Shown in pieces: positions 34,201 to 41,901 of a stretch of DNA of 64,000 nucleotides (within the stretch, counting starts at the first letter, position 1; every line of letters begins with the position of its first letter). The position numbers were made by a program, and so were the translations under genes. The stretch is from DASYQD01 sp036005845 (lineage in GTDB: Bacteria; Acidobacteriota; Thermoanaerobaculia; Multivoradales; JAIOJS01), in the NCBI GenBank assembly GCA_036005845.1, contig DASYQD010000059.1, positions 1-64,000 of the forward strand, read 5' to 3'. The notes below the pieces were generated by a model, which was not told the origin of the DNA, ran no database searches, and saw only the letters and a list, made by a program, of their open reading frames with translations.

Positions 34201-34726
34201 CGGCTACGCCACCTACTCCGGCGTCAGCCTGGTCGGCAACTACACGACGGGTGGCGGCGGCGGCGGCACCGAGCTGCTCGCCAACCCCGGCTTCGAGTCG
34301 GGCTCGGCCTCGTGGACGCCCTCCGGGACCTACACGTTCAGCACCGGCGCCTATCCGCACAGCGGCACCGGCTACCTCATCGAGACCGGGACCAATGGCA
34401 CGTCGAGTGCCGCGGTCTACCAGACGGTCGCCATCCCGAGCACCGCCACCGGCACCATGACGTTCTGGCTCAACGTCACTTCGGACGAGACGACGACGAC
34501 GACGGCCTATGACTTCCTCTACGTCGAGGTGCGCAACACGGCCGGCACGCTGCTGACGACGCTGGGCACCTACAGCAACCTCAACAAGGGCACTGCTGGC
34601 GTCTACTCGCAGAAGACGTTCAACGTGTCCGCCTACAAGGGTCAGACGGTGCGGATCCAGTTCCGCGCCACCAACGACGTCTCGTTTGCCACCGCCTTCC
34701 GCATCGACGACGTCTCGGTGAAGTAG
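31289..34726 (+). CDS. Secreted zinc metalloprotease, second paralogue, with FN3, PPC and jelly-roll domains
   Basis: A 1145-residue paralogue of the preceding protein. It has a signal peptide (cleavage near HAVAAP), a propeptide to about residue 320, and a catalytic domain with H463-EWG-H467-GLDTND and Glu485 in GTGEAYGD. Two FN3-like domains follow (about 705-890). Next is a pre-peptidase C-terminal (PPC) domain (about 895-990, GDVDLYVKFGSQP and GTYYVLLYGYATYSGV). After a glycine linker there is a jelly-roll domain (NPGFESGSASW to the end). The PPC and jelly-roll replace the single C-terminal domain of its neighbour. AGGAGGAA at 31273-31280 is a near-perfect ribosome-binding site. The extracellular substrate is unknown. 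Confidence 0.9.
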   Translation: MARRPLHLALCGLLVAGALHAVAAPKQDKALRGSLADKAFTTGRVTIAPDTESMDTMRPFAKAAGGRFEAFSQARGGGWTADVDKRTGNVAYAEGAGIPFVPGRGNNLSAGDVKALGAGGRVDLAAMERVARDFLPSVAPMMGINISELVLNQSASGQPAGHVWFLDFDVVRGGMKVEGAHVVLRVNNGNLIQFGSENLPPLDAAAPQGRIAKVAARAALGDAIGGFLPGDRWIDRGSLHLLPSNRIDESELDGYRFGDGRGLQLVWQFTFKRDGEPGTWRGRVDATSGEVLEFFDVNDYGQATGGTYKGDRPAPEVVMPLPWANVATGVYTNSAGIFSGTTGTTTLNGQYVAITDSCGTISKAADASGNLALGSSTGTDCTTPGSGGAGNTHSARTQFYMVNRGKEAARGWLPSNTWLNAKVTAKVNLNQTCNAYWDGSALNFFKSGGGCANTGELPGVSLHEWGHGLDTNDGNGDPPDNGTGEAYGDISAMLAIHSSCTGNGFLSSNCGGYGNACTSCTGVRDTDWAKHSRNTPSTVDNFTRTTCPAPSANNPNYVGPCGADAISRGNTGNKREGHCESLVASEAMWDLANRDLPSPGSGSAWTTVDRLWYLSRSTATAAFTCNTSGGTRTSGTWSSSGCSTGSMFRVFRAIDDDNGNLTDGTPHGLSIATAMNRHGIACTTDTGWNVTFRAVAQPATPALSITAGSNSAALSWSGSSGVYDVYRNETGCSAGFVKVANDLGSASFNDTNVANGITYYYQVTGQPSGNEAAASSPSTCTSVTPTAGTCTPPAAPTGVTATAASASSINVSWTASAGATSYTILRSTTSGGPYTAVGTSSTTSFSDTGLSCNTTYYYVVQASNGTCASGNSAQASATTSACTGNVLTPGVPVTGIAGATGSQQFWTMTVPAGATNLTFNTSGGTGDVDLYVKFGSQPSTTVSDCRSESATTTESCTIAAPSAGTYYVLLYGYATYSGVSLVGNYTTGGGGGGTELLANPGFESGSASWTPSGTYTFSTGAYPHSGTGYLIETGTNGTSSAAVYQTVAIPSTATGTMTFWLNVTSDETTTTTAYDFLYVEVRNTAGTLLTTLGTYSNLNKGTAGVYSQKTFNVSAYKGQTVRIQFRATNDVSFATAFRIDDVSVK

Positions 34727-34740
34727 CTCGGATCACTTAG

Positions 34741-34758
34741 CCGGGGTTTCGGCCCCGG
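34741..34758 (+). terminator. First hairpin of a tandem terminator
   Basis: CCGGGG and CCCCGG pair around TTTCGG, 15 bp after the metalloprotease stop. It is followed by only two T residues, so it probably adds to the stronger hairpin downstream. Confidence 0.5.
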
Positions 34759-34773
34759 TTGCGAGGACCTGAC

Positions 34774-34814
34774 GAGGCCCGCTCCGCGCACGCGGAACGG
34801 GCCTCTTGCTTTGT
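34774..34814 (+). terminator. Strong intrinsic terminator after the metalloprotease pair
   Basis: GAGGCCCG (34774-34781) pairs with CGGGCCTC (34798-34805), and an inner CCGC/GCGG extends the stem. The T-rich tail TTGCTTTGT follows on the plus strand. It separates the metalloprotease genes from the convergent gene ending at 34830. Confidence 0.85.
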
Positions 34815-34829
34815 GGCCCGCGTTCTCGG

Positions 34830-37823
34830 CTATTCGCTGCTCGTCTTGCCGATCCAGCCGCGGCCGCGCGCGCCGTCGAGCTCCACCGCCAGCGGCTCGT
34901 CGAAACGCAGGTGGCGCAGGAACGTCGTGGTCGTCGCGGCCGGATGATCCTCGAGCCAACGCCAGTCGAGGAAGTCGGCGCGCATGCCGTCCGCATCGGC
35001 GCCGGGCGGCACCGTCAGGTAACCGAGCTGCAATGAGGTGATGTTCTGGAAGAAGTGCGCGCCCTGCGAAGGCTCGACGTCGTAGCCGGCGGGCGAGGCC
35101 TCGACGAGCACCTGCACCTCGGAGATCTGCGACCACTCCACCGGGATGCCCAGCAACGGATCGGCGGTCCCCCAGCGGCCGGGGCCGACGAGCACGTAGC
35201 GCCGACCCTCGCCGCGCAGGCGCTCGTTGAGCGCGCCGATCTCGGCGGCGATGGCGCGGTGGTGGCGCGCCTCCCACGCTTCCCGCCGCACGTGCACCAG
35301 GTCGCGAATCCCCGCGTAGGTCCCATGCCCCAACACGCGCGACGACGCGCGGCAGAGGCACTCATCCAGCGGCGGCTCGAGCTGCGGTCCACCGGGCCGC
35401 CGCAGCTGCGCCGCCATCGGCCGCAGCTGCAGCAGGTAGAGGCGCGGCGGCTCGCGGCCGGCGCCAGCCGCCGATGCGGACCACCCCCAGTCGCCCATGT
35501 CGCCGGCGAGCTCGAGCTCCACCGGGCCGCCGAGCCCGCGCTGCGTCACGTCGAGCAGCCGGCGCAGCGCCTCGGCGAGCGGGATGGCGCGGTGGCGCAG
35601 CAGGTTATTGAAGGTGACGACGCGCGGCCCCGGCTCGTCGAGGTCGTCGCGAACGCGCTGCTCGCCGGGCGACACCACGCTGCCGGCGGCGTGCAGCGCG
35701 CCGTCCGCCTCGGCCACCGCGAGGTCGAACCAGCGCACGCGGTCGGCACCCGCCTCGCCCTCGGCGCGCAGGTCGAGCGCATAGAAACCATTTTGCGAGT
35801 TGTCGAGCATCGCCCGCGACGTAGCGAACTGCGGCAGCACCTCCGGCCGCGCCGGGCTGAAACGCAGGCAGCGGCCGCCCTCGACGATGGTGCGGCCGAG
35901 ACCGAGCGCCAGGTGGACGACGCCCTCCTCCGCGCGCTGCGGCCCGAACGGGTAGTAGTTGAACGACTGCGCGACGCCGGAGAAGCTCGGGTAGAAGCGG
36001 TCGCCGCGGCGGCGGCCGACCACCGCCTGGATGACGACCGCCATCTTCTCTTCCTCGAGCAGGTAGCCGGTGCTCTCGAGATAGCGGCGCGCGGCGCGCG
36101 AGAAGAGCGAGGCGTAGACGCGCTTGACGGCGCCGCCCAGCTCGCGCAGCCGGCGGCGGGGATCGGGATCGACGTTGGGCACCATCACGGTGTCGAAGAG
36201 GCCGGCGAGACCCGACTGCAGCGAGTCCTCGAGCAGGCTCGACGAACGCACCGCGAGCGGACCGGGCAGCTGCGCGACGACCGTCGCCAACTCTTCCTGC
36301 AGGGCCGCCGGCAGCGGCGCGGCCAGCAGCCGCCGCCGCACCGCTTCGTCGTCCTCGCCGCGCGCCGCCATCGCCGCCAGGTCGTCCTGCTCGAGGAAAC
36401 GCTCGAAGTGCTCGGTGGCCACCACCAGCGTGCGCGGCAGCCGCACCTCGAGGCCGCCGAAGTCCTCCGGCCGCATGCCGGCGAGCGTGCGGTAGAGAAA
36501 GGCGATGCTGCGCCCCTTGCCGCCCATCGAGCCATGCCCGAGGCGCGTGAACGGCTGCTCGGCGAACGACTCCGCCGAGAAGTCGGCGACGACGCCCTGC
36601 TGCGCGCGTTCGTGCACGTCGCGCAGCAGGCCGAGCAGATACGTGCGCAGCGCGGCGACGCTGGGGAAGTCCGCGGCCCGCTGCGGCCGCAGCTGCTCCG
36701 CCAGCTCGAACTCGCTGCGTGCCAGGAGCCAGATCGAGAAGTGGTTGCGCGCGGCGTGGTAGGCGATGCTCTCCTCGGGCACCACGGCAACTTGCTGCTC
36801 GAGCTCGCGCAGATCGTGCGCGCGGCCCACCTCCTCGCCGCCGTCGCGGGTGCGGAAGACGAAATCGCCGAAGCCGAGCTGCAGGCGCAGGAACTCGCTC
36901 AGATCGGCGAGCAGCGTCGGCGAGCCCTTGTCGAGGAAGCCCACGCCCATCGCCGCCGCGCGCCGCGAGCCGATTCCCACCGAGGATTGCAGCAGCACCG
37001 GCAGCTCGGGATCGCTCTTGCGCGCATGGCGGGCGAAGGCGAGGCCGGCGTCCTCGTCGAGCACGCCGCCGCGCGGCAGCCGCAGGTCGCAGATCACCGC
37101 CATCACGTGCCGGCGGTAGCGCTCGAAGAGCGCCATCCCTTCCTCCCACGTCGTCGCGTGCAGCACCTTCGGCCGCGACTTCATGTAGAGCTGCCGCGCC
37201 ATCTCGTCGACGCCTTCCGAGTAGAGCGAGTGCGACTGCTGCATCAGCTCCTTGTAGAGCATGCCGAGGAACGACGAGTAGTAGCGCGGCGAGTCCTCGA
37301 GGATGAGGATGGCGCGCACGTCGGCGGTGGCGATGTCGTGGTCGACGTTCTCGCGGTCCTCCACCGACTTGATGATGGCGAGCAGGATCTTGGCGTCGCC
37401 GCCCCAGAGGAACGCGGCGTCGAAGGGGCCGCGATCGAGCGCTTGCGCGGCGGCGGGGCCGCCCGGCTCCGGCAGCGCCGCTCGGTCGAGGGCGAGTAGC
37501 ACCACCGGCCGCCCCGGCCGCAGCGCCTTGACCTCGCGGCTCAACCGCTCCGCCGGCATGTCGGGCAACGACGCCGTGGTGAGCACGAGGTCGAAGCGCC
37601 GCTGGCGCAGCTGCGCCATCGCCTCCTCGCCCGAGCGCGCATGCGTGAACCGCGGCGCCCCGGGCTGCGAGACGTCCATGTACTCGAGGAACACCTGCTC
37701 GGTGAGCAGCCCGTCCTCCTCGAGCGTGAACGCGTCGTACGGCGAGGCGACGAGCAGCACCTCCCGCACGCGGTACGGCATCAAACCGTGAAAGCGGCGC
37801 GCGCTGACGACGGAGCCAGGCAT
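34830..37823 (-). CDS. PEP/pyruvate-binding (PPDK N-terminal-like) protein with two receiver-like domains
   Basis: In this 997-residue cytoplasmic protein, residues about 15-150 and 170-320 are two response-regulator-receiver-like domains (EVLLVASPYDAFTLEEDGLL; ILILEDSPRYYSSFLGML, with an aspartate in AVICDLRLPRGG). Residues about 425-800 resemble the ATP-grasp domain of PEP synthase and pyruvate phosphate dikinase (GHGSMGGKGRSIAFLYR, LAVRSSSLLEDS, LYLLQLRP). The phosphohistidine and PEP domains of PPDK are missing, so it is not a complete PEP synthase. Similar proteins occur in Bacteroidota, Chlorobiota and Acidobacteriota without known function. A role in signal transduction using ATP-dependent phosphotransfer is an inference. 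The ATG is kept because the conserved FHGLMPYRVRE needs it. A TAGTCT box lies upstream. Confidence 0.8.
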   Translation of the reverse strand: MPGSVVSARRFHGLMPYRVREVLLVASPYDAFTLEEDGLLTEQVFLEYMDVSQPGAPRFTHARSGEEAMAQLRQRRFDLVLTTASLPDMPAERLSREVKALRPGRPVVLLALDRAALPEPGGPAAAQALDRGPFDAAFLWGGDAKILLAIIKSVEDRENVDHDIATADVRAILILEDSPRYYSSFLGMLYKELMQQSHSLYSEGVDEMARQLYMKSRPKVLHATTWEEGMALFERYRRHVMAVICDLRLPRGGVLDEDAGLAFARHARKSDPELPVLLQSSVGIGSRRAAAMGVGFLDKGSPTLLADLSEFLRLQLGFGDFVFRTRDGGEEVGRAHDLRELEQQVAVVPEESIAYHAARNHFSIWLLARSEFELAEQLRPQRAADFPSVAALRTYLLGLLRDVHERAQQGVVADFSAESFAEQPFTRLGHGSMGGKGRSIAFLYRTLAGMRPEDFGGLEVRLPRTLVVATEHFERFLEQDDLAAMAARGEDDEAVRRRLLAAPLPAALQEELATVVAQLPGPLAVRSSSLLEDSLQSGLAGLFDTVMVPNVDPDPRRRLRELGGAVKRVYASLFSRAARRYLESTGYLLEEEKMAVVIQAVVGRRRGDRFYPSFSGVAQSFNYYPFGPQRAEEGVVHLALGLGRTIVEGGRCLRFSPARPEVLPQFATSRAMLDNSQNGFYALDLRAEGEAGADRVRWFDLAVAEADGALHAAGSVVSPGEQRVRDDLDEPGPRVVTFNNLLRHRAIPLAEALRRLLDVTQRGLGGPVELELAGDMGDWGWSASAAGAGREPPRLYLLQLRPMAAQLRRPGGPQLEPPLDECLCRASSRVLGHGTYAGIRDLVHVRREAWEARHHRAIAAEIGALNERLRGEGRRYVLVGPGRWGTADPLLGIPVEWSQISEVQVLVEASPAGYDVEPSQGAHFFQNITSLQLGYLTVPPGADADGMRADFLDWRWLEDHPAATTTTFLRHLRFDEPLAVELDGARGRGWIGKTSSE

Positions 37824-37890
37824 GCTCGCACCCGGCTGGTCGCCGGGCTGTTCGGCTCAGACTAACAGCGCCGCCGCCACGGTGAGCCGA

Positions 37891-38826
37891 TCAATCGCGA
37901 CCTGTCGGCGGACGTCGAGGTGTCGCGGCGCCCAGGCTACGTTGCTCCTGCGGTAGGCGCAGCTCGACGCCGTTTTCGTCGAAGTGGCGGATCTCCATGG
38001 TTCCGTTGGGCCGCGACGGCGCTTCTGTCTGGGCCGCAACCGCGAGCTGCCCGCGCTCGGGAAGCGCCTGGGACAGTACGGCGACGTCATAGCTTGGGAA
38101 GGCCTCGAAGGGTGTCTCCACATAGGCCGAGGAGTGGCGAATGGCGACGCCGTGGTCGCGGATCCGCAGCGGGATCTTCGCCTCCAGCGCTGCTTGCCGC
38201 TGCGGATCGGCCACAGCGTCTCGCAGCTTGAGCGCGCCCGCCACGACCGCGGGCGACAGCGCCGGCCAGTAGATTCCCTCCGCTATCACTTTGCCCTCGG
38301 TGTCGACCCGCGCCCAAGCGAAGGAGTCCGGGACCGGGATGCCTTGCACGCCCCGGTCGATCACTGAGTAATAGGCAGCAAGGACCAGAGGAACGGTCCG
38401 AGTTTCGTCTCCCCTCCCGTGCGCCTCCAGCTGGGTGAGAGTACGCACGCGCAGGATCTGCTCGGCCGGAAGACCTAGATAGACAAAATAGTCGCGCACG
38501 GAAGCTTCGTGCGCTTCGGGAGATGCGCCGTAGGGGCCGCTGTGTTGGCTCCGTGCGTTGGCATTCGGCACGCCGAAGGCGCTGCCATTCTTGAGGTTCA
38601 CCGCCAGGGTCGCCTCGCGGCCCACCTCGCGCACATAGCCGCGCTCCACCACCCGCCGAGCCCTGCCGCCCAGATCCAGGCGGGAGCCGCGCACACCATG
38701 CTGGTAACCCGCCGCGCCGCCAGCTGAAGCCGAGATCGGACCTTCGGGTGGGGTGCGCAGCGTCGGGGCCGATACGCAGGCCACCAGCGTCATCGCCATA
38801 GGCACCAAGAACGTGATGCGTCGCAT
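37891..38826 (-). CDS. Putative lipoprotein of unknown function
   Basis: The 311-residue product has a lipobox, LVAC, with the lipidated cysteine at position 17. No family is recognised. The mature part is mixed alpha/beta, with a segment APEAHEASVRDYFVYLGLPAEQ-like in composition and a proline-rich C-terminus. A strong AGGAGG lies five bases before the ATG. The upstream lipoprotein gene ends nine bases earlier, so both are almost certainly one operon and may act together at a membrane surface. Confidence 0.7.
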   Translation of the reverse strand: MRRITFLVPMAMTLVACVSAPTLRTPPEGPISASAGGAAGYQHGVRGSRLDLGGRARRVVERGYVREVGREATLAVNLKNGSAFGVPNANARSQHSGPYGASPEAHEASVRDYFVYLGLPAEQILRVRTLTQLEAHGRGDETRTVPLVLAAYYSVIDRGVQGIPVPDSFAWARVDTEGKVIAEGIYWPALSPAVVAGALKLRDAVADPQRQAALEAKIPLRIRDHGVAIRHSSAYVETPFEAFPSYDVAVLSQALPERGQLAVAAQTEAPSRPNGTMEIRHFDENGVELRLPQEQRSLGAATPRRPPTGRD

Positions 38827-38835
38827 ATCAGCCTC

Positions 38836-39876
38836 CTAAGGCAGCTCGAAAGCCGTCTGATCCGTCTGGCGGAATGCCCAATTGCAGAGCCATCGTGCGA
38901 AATAGATCTGAGCGCCCTTGGCGTCCCAGCCGTCATTCTTCAGGGTCTCCCAGTCCTCGTTGATCTTGGCCTGGGCCCTCTCGGCGCTGTTGTCGAAGGC
39001 GATGACGAAGTTGCAGCCGCCGCCGTTGATGCCGCTACCGGGAATCGAGTTCATGGTGTTGAGCCACGCCTGCGAAACAGCTCCCTCGGGGTTCTGCGCC
39101 CAGCTCTTGCCGAAGGCCGCACCGCGGTCCGCTACGTTGGCCGTATCGCCAGTCACCGGCATGATCGTGGCCAGCATGTGAATTCCGGCCATAGCGGGCT
39201 GCGTCTGCTGGCGCCAGAAGGTCGGCAGCACCCCGCAGCTGATGTCCAAGACCACCATGTTCGTACCCCCGTCCACGCCGCCGCCGCCCCAGCCGCCGGC
39301 ATTGGAGCTCTCACCCCAGTGCACGCCGCCAGCGGCGTAGTCCACCACCCCGCCGAAGCGATCGAACCCGCTATCCGTCAGGGCCAGCCGATCCGACAGG
39401 TAGACGCACTGCGCGATGTCACCCGGGCCGAACTTGCAGCTGCCCGGCAGCGTCGTTCCAGGCGCGGGCGTCGTGCACTGGGCAGTAGTGGTGCAAGGCT
39501 GCGGCGGGTTCCTGCCATAGGGGCCGCATGTACCGTGGCCGGTGAAATAGGAGATGGCAGTGCCAGGCTGATCGAAATTGATGGCGTCCATGTTGGGCGC
39601 GTCAATCAGGTCGATGTCGTCGACTTGCGTGTCGACGTCACGGTCAGTCAGTTTCCAGCCGCTTCCTGGTGAGGTCATGGCCTGGATGAAACCGTCGCCG
39701 TTGGCGATGGAGTTCTTCAGGCACGGGGAATTGGGGCAGCCGGGACCGTACTTGCGGCTGTAGTCGTTGACGCTGGCGACGACCAGACCGTTGCTCGCAC
39801 AGCTCGCCAGGCAGGCGCTGGCGGCGCCCACGAAAAGGAGCAGCGGAACGGATGCGCCTCGAATCCTGTCGGACAT
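38836..39876 (-). CDS. Lipoprotein with caspase-clan-like His/Cys motifs (DUF6345-like)
   Basis: The 346-residue protein has a lipobox, LASC (Cys26). Two features stand out: a hydrophobic strand ending in a Gly-His-Gly (AISYFTGHGTCG, His114) and a second ending in a cysteine (NMVVLDISCGV, Cys214). This pairing of strand-HG and strand-x-C is the layout of clan CD cysteine peptidases such as gingipain, clostripain and caspases. It also resembles DUF6345, as I recall that family's FxGHG motif. Peptidase activity is not shown. ATG 39876 is chosen because AGGAGG precedes it and the signal peptide starts there; longer in-frame starts add an arginine-rich stretch. It is co-transcribed with the following lipoprotein gene. 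Confidence 0.7.
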   Translation of the reverse strand: MSDRIRGASVPLLLFVGAASACLASCASNGLVVASVNDYSRKYGPGCPNSPCLKNSIANGDGFIQAMTSPGSGWKLTDRDVDTQVDDIDLIDAPNMDAINFDQPGTAISYFTGHGTCGPYGRNPPQPCTTTAQCTTPAPGTTLPGSCKFGPGDIAQCVYLSDRLALTDSGFDRFGGVVDYAAGGVHWGESSNAGGWGGGGVDGGTNMVVLDISCGVLPTFWRQQTQPAMAGIHMLATIMPVTGDTANVADRGAAFGKSWAQNPEGAVSQAWLNTMNSIPGSGINGGGCNFVIAFDNSAERAQAKINEDWETLKNDGWDAKGAQIYFARWLCNWAFRQTDQTAFELP

Positions 39877-40127
39877 AGGGCCTCCTACATGCTCTTGCGT
39901 ACGCCGCTTTCGGCCTTCCGCGGTCTGCGGGCTCGTGTCGCGGCCTCCCGGGGCACGCTGCGTACCAGAAAGCTGGACGCCGAGTCCCTCTACCTCAAGA
40001 GACGGACGAGGCCGGCCATTTCGCAGCCGGGCGTGCAGCCTCACGACCGCAGCGCCGGTGCCGCCGGCCCGGGTTCAGTCTCGGAGACCTGGTCGCAAGA
40101 GACGCCGCCCGGCTGCGGAGCGAGCGG

Positions 40128-41468
40128 CTACACCACGCCCTGATCGAGCATCGCGTCGGCGACTTTCATGAAGCCGCCGATGTTGGCGCCGTCGACGTAG
40201 TTGACGGGGCCGTCGCCGCGCTTACCGTAGCGGACGCAGGTCTTGTGGATCTCCTGCATGATGAGCTGCAGGCGCTGGTCGACCTCTTCGCGGATCCACG
40301 ACAGGCGCATGGCGTTCTGCGTCATCTCGAGGCCGGAGACGGCGACGCCGCCGGCGTTGGCGGCCTTGCCGGGCGCGAAGAGGATGCCGGCGTCGACGAA
40401 CTTCGCGACCGCATCCGGATCCGACGGCATGTTGGCGCCCTCGGCCACGCAGACGCAGCCGTTTTGGAGCAGCGTCTCGGCGTCGGCACCGGAGATCTCG
40501 TTCTCGGTGGCGCAGGGTACGGCGACCTCGCAAGCCACCGCCCAGGGCCGCTGCCCCTCAATGAACTCGGACCCGGGATGCGCGTCGACGTACTCGCGCA
40601 TGCGGCCGCGCCGCGCGTTCTTGAGCTCCATCACCCAGGCGAGCTTGCTCTCGTCGATGCCGTTCTCGTCGACGACCGTGCCCGCCGAGTCCGACAGCGT
40701 CACCACCTTGGCGCCGAGCTGCAGCAGCTTCTCCACCGCGAACTGCGCCACGTTGCCCGACCCCGACACCGCCACGCGCTTGCCTCGCAAGTCCTCGCCG
40801 CGCGTGCCGAGCATCGCCTGGATGAAGTAGACACAGCCGTAGCCCGTCGCCTCGGGGCGAATCAGCGAGCCGCCCCACGCGCTCCCCTTGCCGGTGAGCA
40901 CGCCGGTGAACTCGTTCTTCAGCTTCTTGTACATCCCGAACAGGTAGCCGATCTCGCGCCCGCCGACGCCGATGTCGCCCGCCGGCACGTCGGTGCTGGG
41001 GCCGATGTGACGCCACAGCTCGGCCATGAACGACTGGCAGAAGCGCATCACCTCGCCGTCGGATTTGCCCTTGGGGTCGAAGTCGCTGCCGCCCTTGCCG
41101 CCGCCCATCGGTAGCGTGGTGAGGCTGTTCTTGAAGACCTGCTCGAAGGCAAGGAACTTCAAGATGCCGAGGTTGACGCTGGGGTGGAAGCGCAGGCCGC
41201 CCTTGTACGGCCCGAGCGCGCTGCTCATCTCGATGCGGAAGCCGCGGTTGACCTGGATGTCGCCGCGGTCGTCCACCCACGGCACGCGGAACATCACCAC
41301 CCGCTCGGGCTCGACGATACGCTCGAGGATGCGGCCCGCTTGATAGCGCGGCGTGCGCTCGATCACCGGCCACACCGACTCGACCACCTCGCGCACCGCC
41401 TGGTGGAACGGCGCCTCGCCGGGGTTGCGCGCCGCCACCTGCTGCAGGAACTCTTCCATCGAGCTCAT
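40128..41468 (-). CDS. gdhA: NADP-type glutamate dehydrogenase
   Basis: The 446-residue protein matches the length and order of the hexameric E. coli GdhA family. Substrate-binding lysines lie in GPYKGGLRF (Lys89) and the catalytic GGGKGG (Lys125). DVPAGDIGVGGREIGYL follows, and the Rossmann GSGNVAQFA is at about 235-243. It aminates 2-oxoglutarate with NADPH and links nitrogen assimilation to carbon metabolism. GAGGAA lies seven bases before the ATG. A TAGTCT -10 (41518-41523) with TTGCGC at a rather long 19-bp spacing is a possible own promoter. A strong terminator-like hairpin lies further upstream on the same strand. The 251 bp after its stop, up to the lipoprotein start at 39876, hold no gene I can support. 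Confidence 0.95.
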   Translation of the reverse strand: MSSMEEFLQQVAARNPGEAPFHQAVREVVESVWPVIERTPRYQAGRILERIVEPERVVMFRVPWVDDRGDIQVNRGFRIEMSSALGPYKGGLRFHPSVNLGILKFLAFEQVFKNSLTTLPMGGGKGGSDFDPKGKSDGEVMRFCQSFMAELWRHIGPSTDVPAGDIGVGGREIGYLFGMYKKLKNEFTGVLTGKGSAWGGSLIRPEATGYGCVYFIQAMLGTRGEDLRGKRVAVSGSGNVAQFAVEKLLQLGAKVVTLSDSAGTVVDENGIDESKLAWVMELKNARRGRMREYVDAHPGSEFIEGQRPWAVACEVAVPCATENEISGADAETLLQNGCVCVAEGANMPSDPDAVAKFVDAGILFAPGKAANAGGVAVSGLEMTQNAMRLSWIREEVDQRLQLIMQEIHKTCVRYGKRGDGPVNYVDGANIGGFMKVADAMLDQGVV

Positions 41469-41553
41469 GCCGACGTTCCTCGCTGCGTGGGAATTCGGGG
41501 AGCTGGGGAGCGGCGGCAGACTAACAAAAGCGCCCGACGAGCGCGCAATCTCC

Positions 41554-41589
41554 GAAAAAGAACGAGGAGGCGATGCGTTCGCCTCCTCG
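41554..41589 (-). terminator. Strong intrinsic terminator upstream of gdhA
   Basis: CGAGGAGGCGA (41563-41573) and TCGCCTCCTCG (41579-41589) form a perfect 11-bp stem with a five-base loop. On the minus strand the tail is TTCTTTTTC (41562-41554). It would end leftward transcripts arriving from 41.6-43 kb, either read-through from the NTF2-like/lgt operon or a separate short RNA, before gdhA. Confidence 0.88.
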
Positions 41590-41837
41590 CTCTCGGCGGC
41601 GGTACCGCTGTTGGACCGAGAGATCCACGGCCCGGGGCGTTTGTGACGTTCACCGTCCGGGCGCTTGGCTCAGCGGCAGGCCGTTGCCTCGGTTCGACCC
41701 TCGGAGCTGGCTGGCCTCATCGCGATGTCGTCATGAGGCGGCCGGGGCCCCGAGGGCCCATTGCTGGTCGGGTGGCGTCATGGTCCCCCCGTGAGTGAGT
41801 CTGCGATCAACCTACACCCAGTCGCGCGAGTTGGGAA
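41590..41837 (-). ncRNA. Candidate small RNA or leader upstream of gdhA
   Basis: This 312-bp gap between the NTF2-like gene (ending 41902) and the terminator holds no convincing gene. On the minus strand there is a promoter-like pair, TTCCCA (41832-41837) and TAGGTT (41809-41814), with 17-bp spacing. A hairpin GCCTCAT/ATGAGGC (arms 41714-41720 and 41733-41739) and a GC-rich palindrome CGGGGCCCCG follow, and then the strong terminator. A 16-codon reading frame (41731-41781, MTPPDQQWALGAPAAS) lies near the 5' end. A transcript of about 250 bases would result. I recognise no known RNA family. Confidence 0.35.
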
Positions 41838-41901
41838 GAGCGCGGGGACGAAAACGAGGGCGAAACTCCTGCGACAGATCTTTCAGACACCAGGCCGCGA
41901 A

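Noticed and set aside
31271..34360. Minus-strand frame of about 1,030 codons antisense to the second metalloprotease
   Set aside because: The plus strand carries a signal peptide, HEWGH site and PPC domain with a strong ribosome-binding site; the antisense frame has repetitive Gly/Ala/Val sequence only. The same applies to 28122-30620.
41641..41660. CGTTCACC resembling the start of glutamine riboswitches near gdhA
   Set aside because: It lies on the strand opposite to gdhA and the remaining conserved core (GGACGGAAGUAGG) is missing.
41655..41705. tRNA-like string (GGCTCAGCGGCAG ... GGTTCGACCC)
   Set aside because: The D-arm and T-arm words are present, but no acceptor stem, anticodon arm or correct spacing can be formed.
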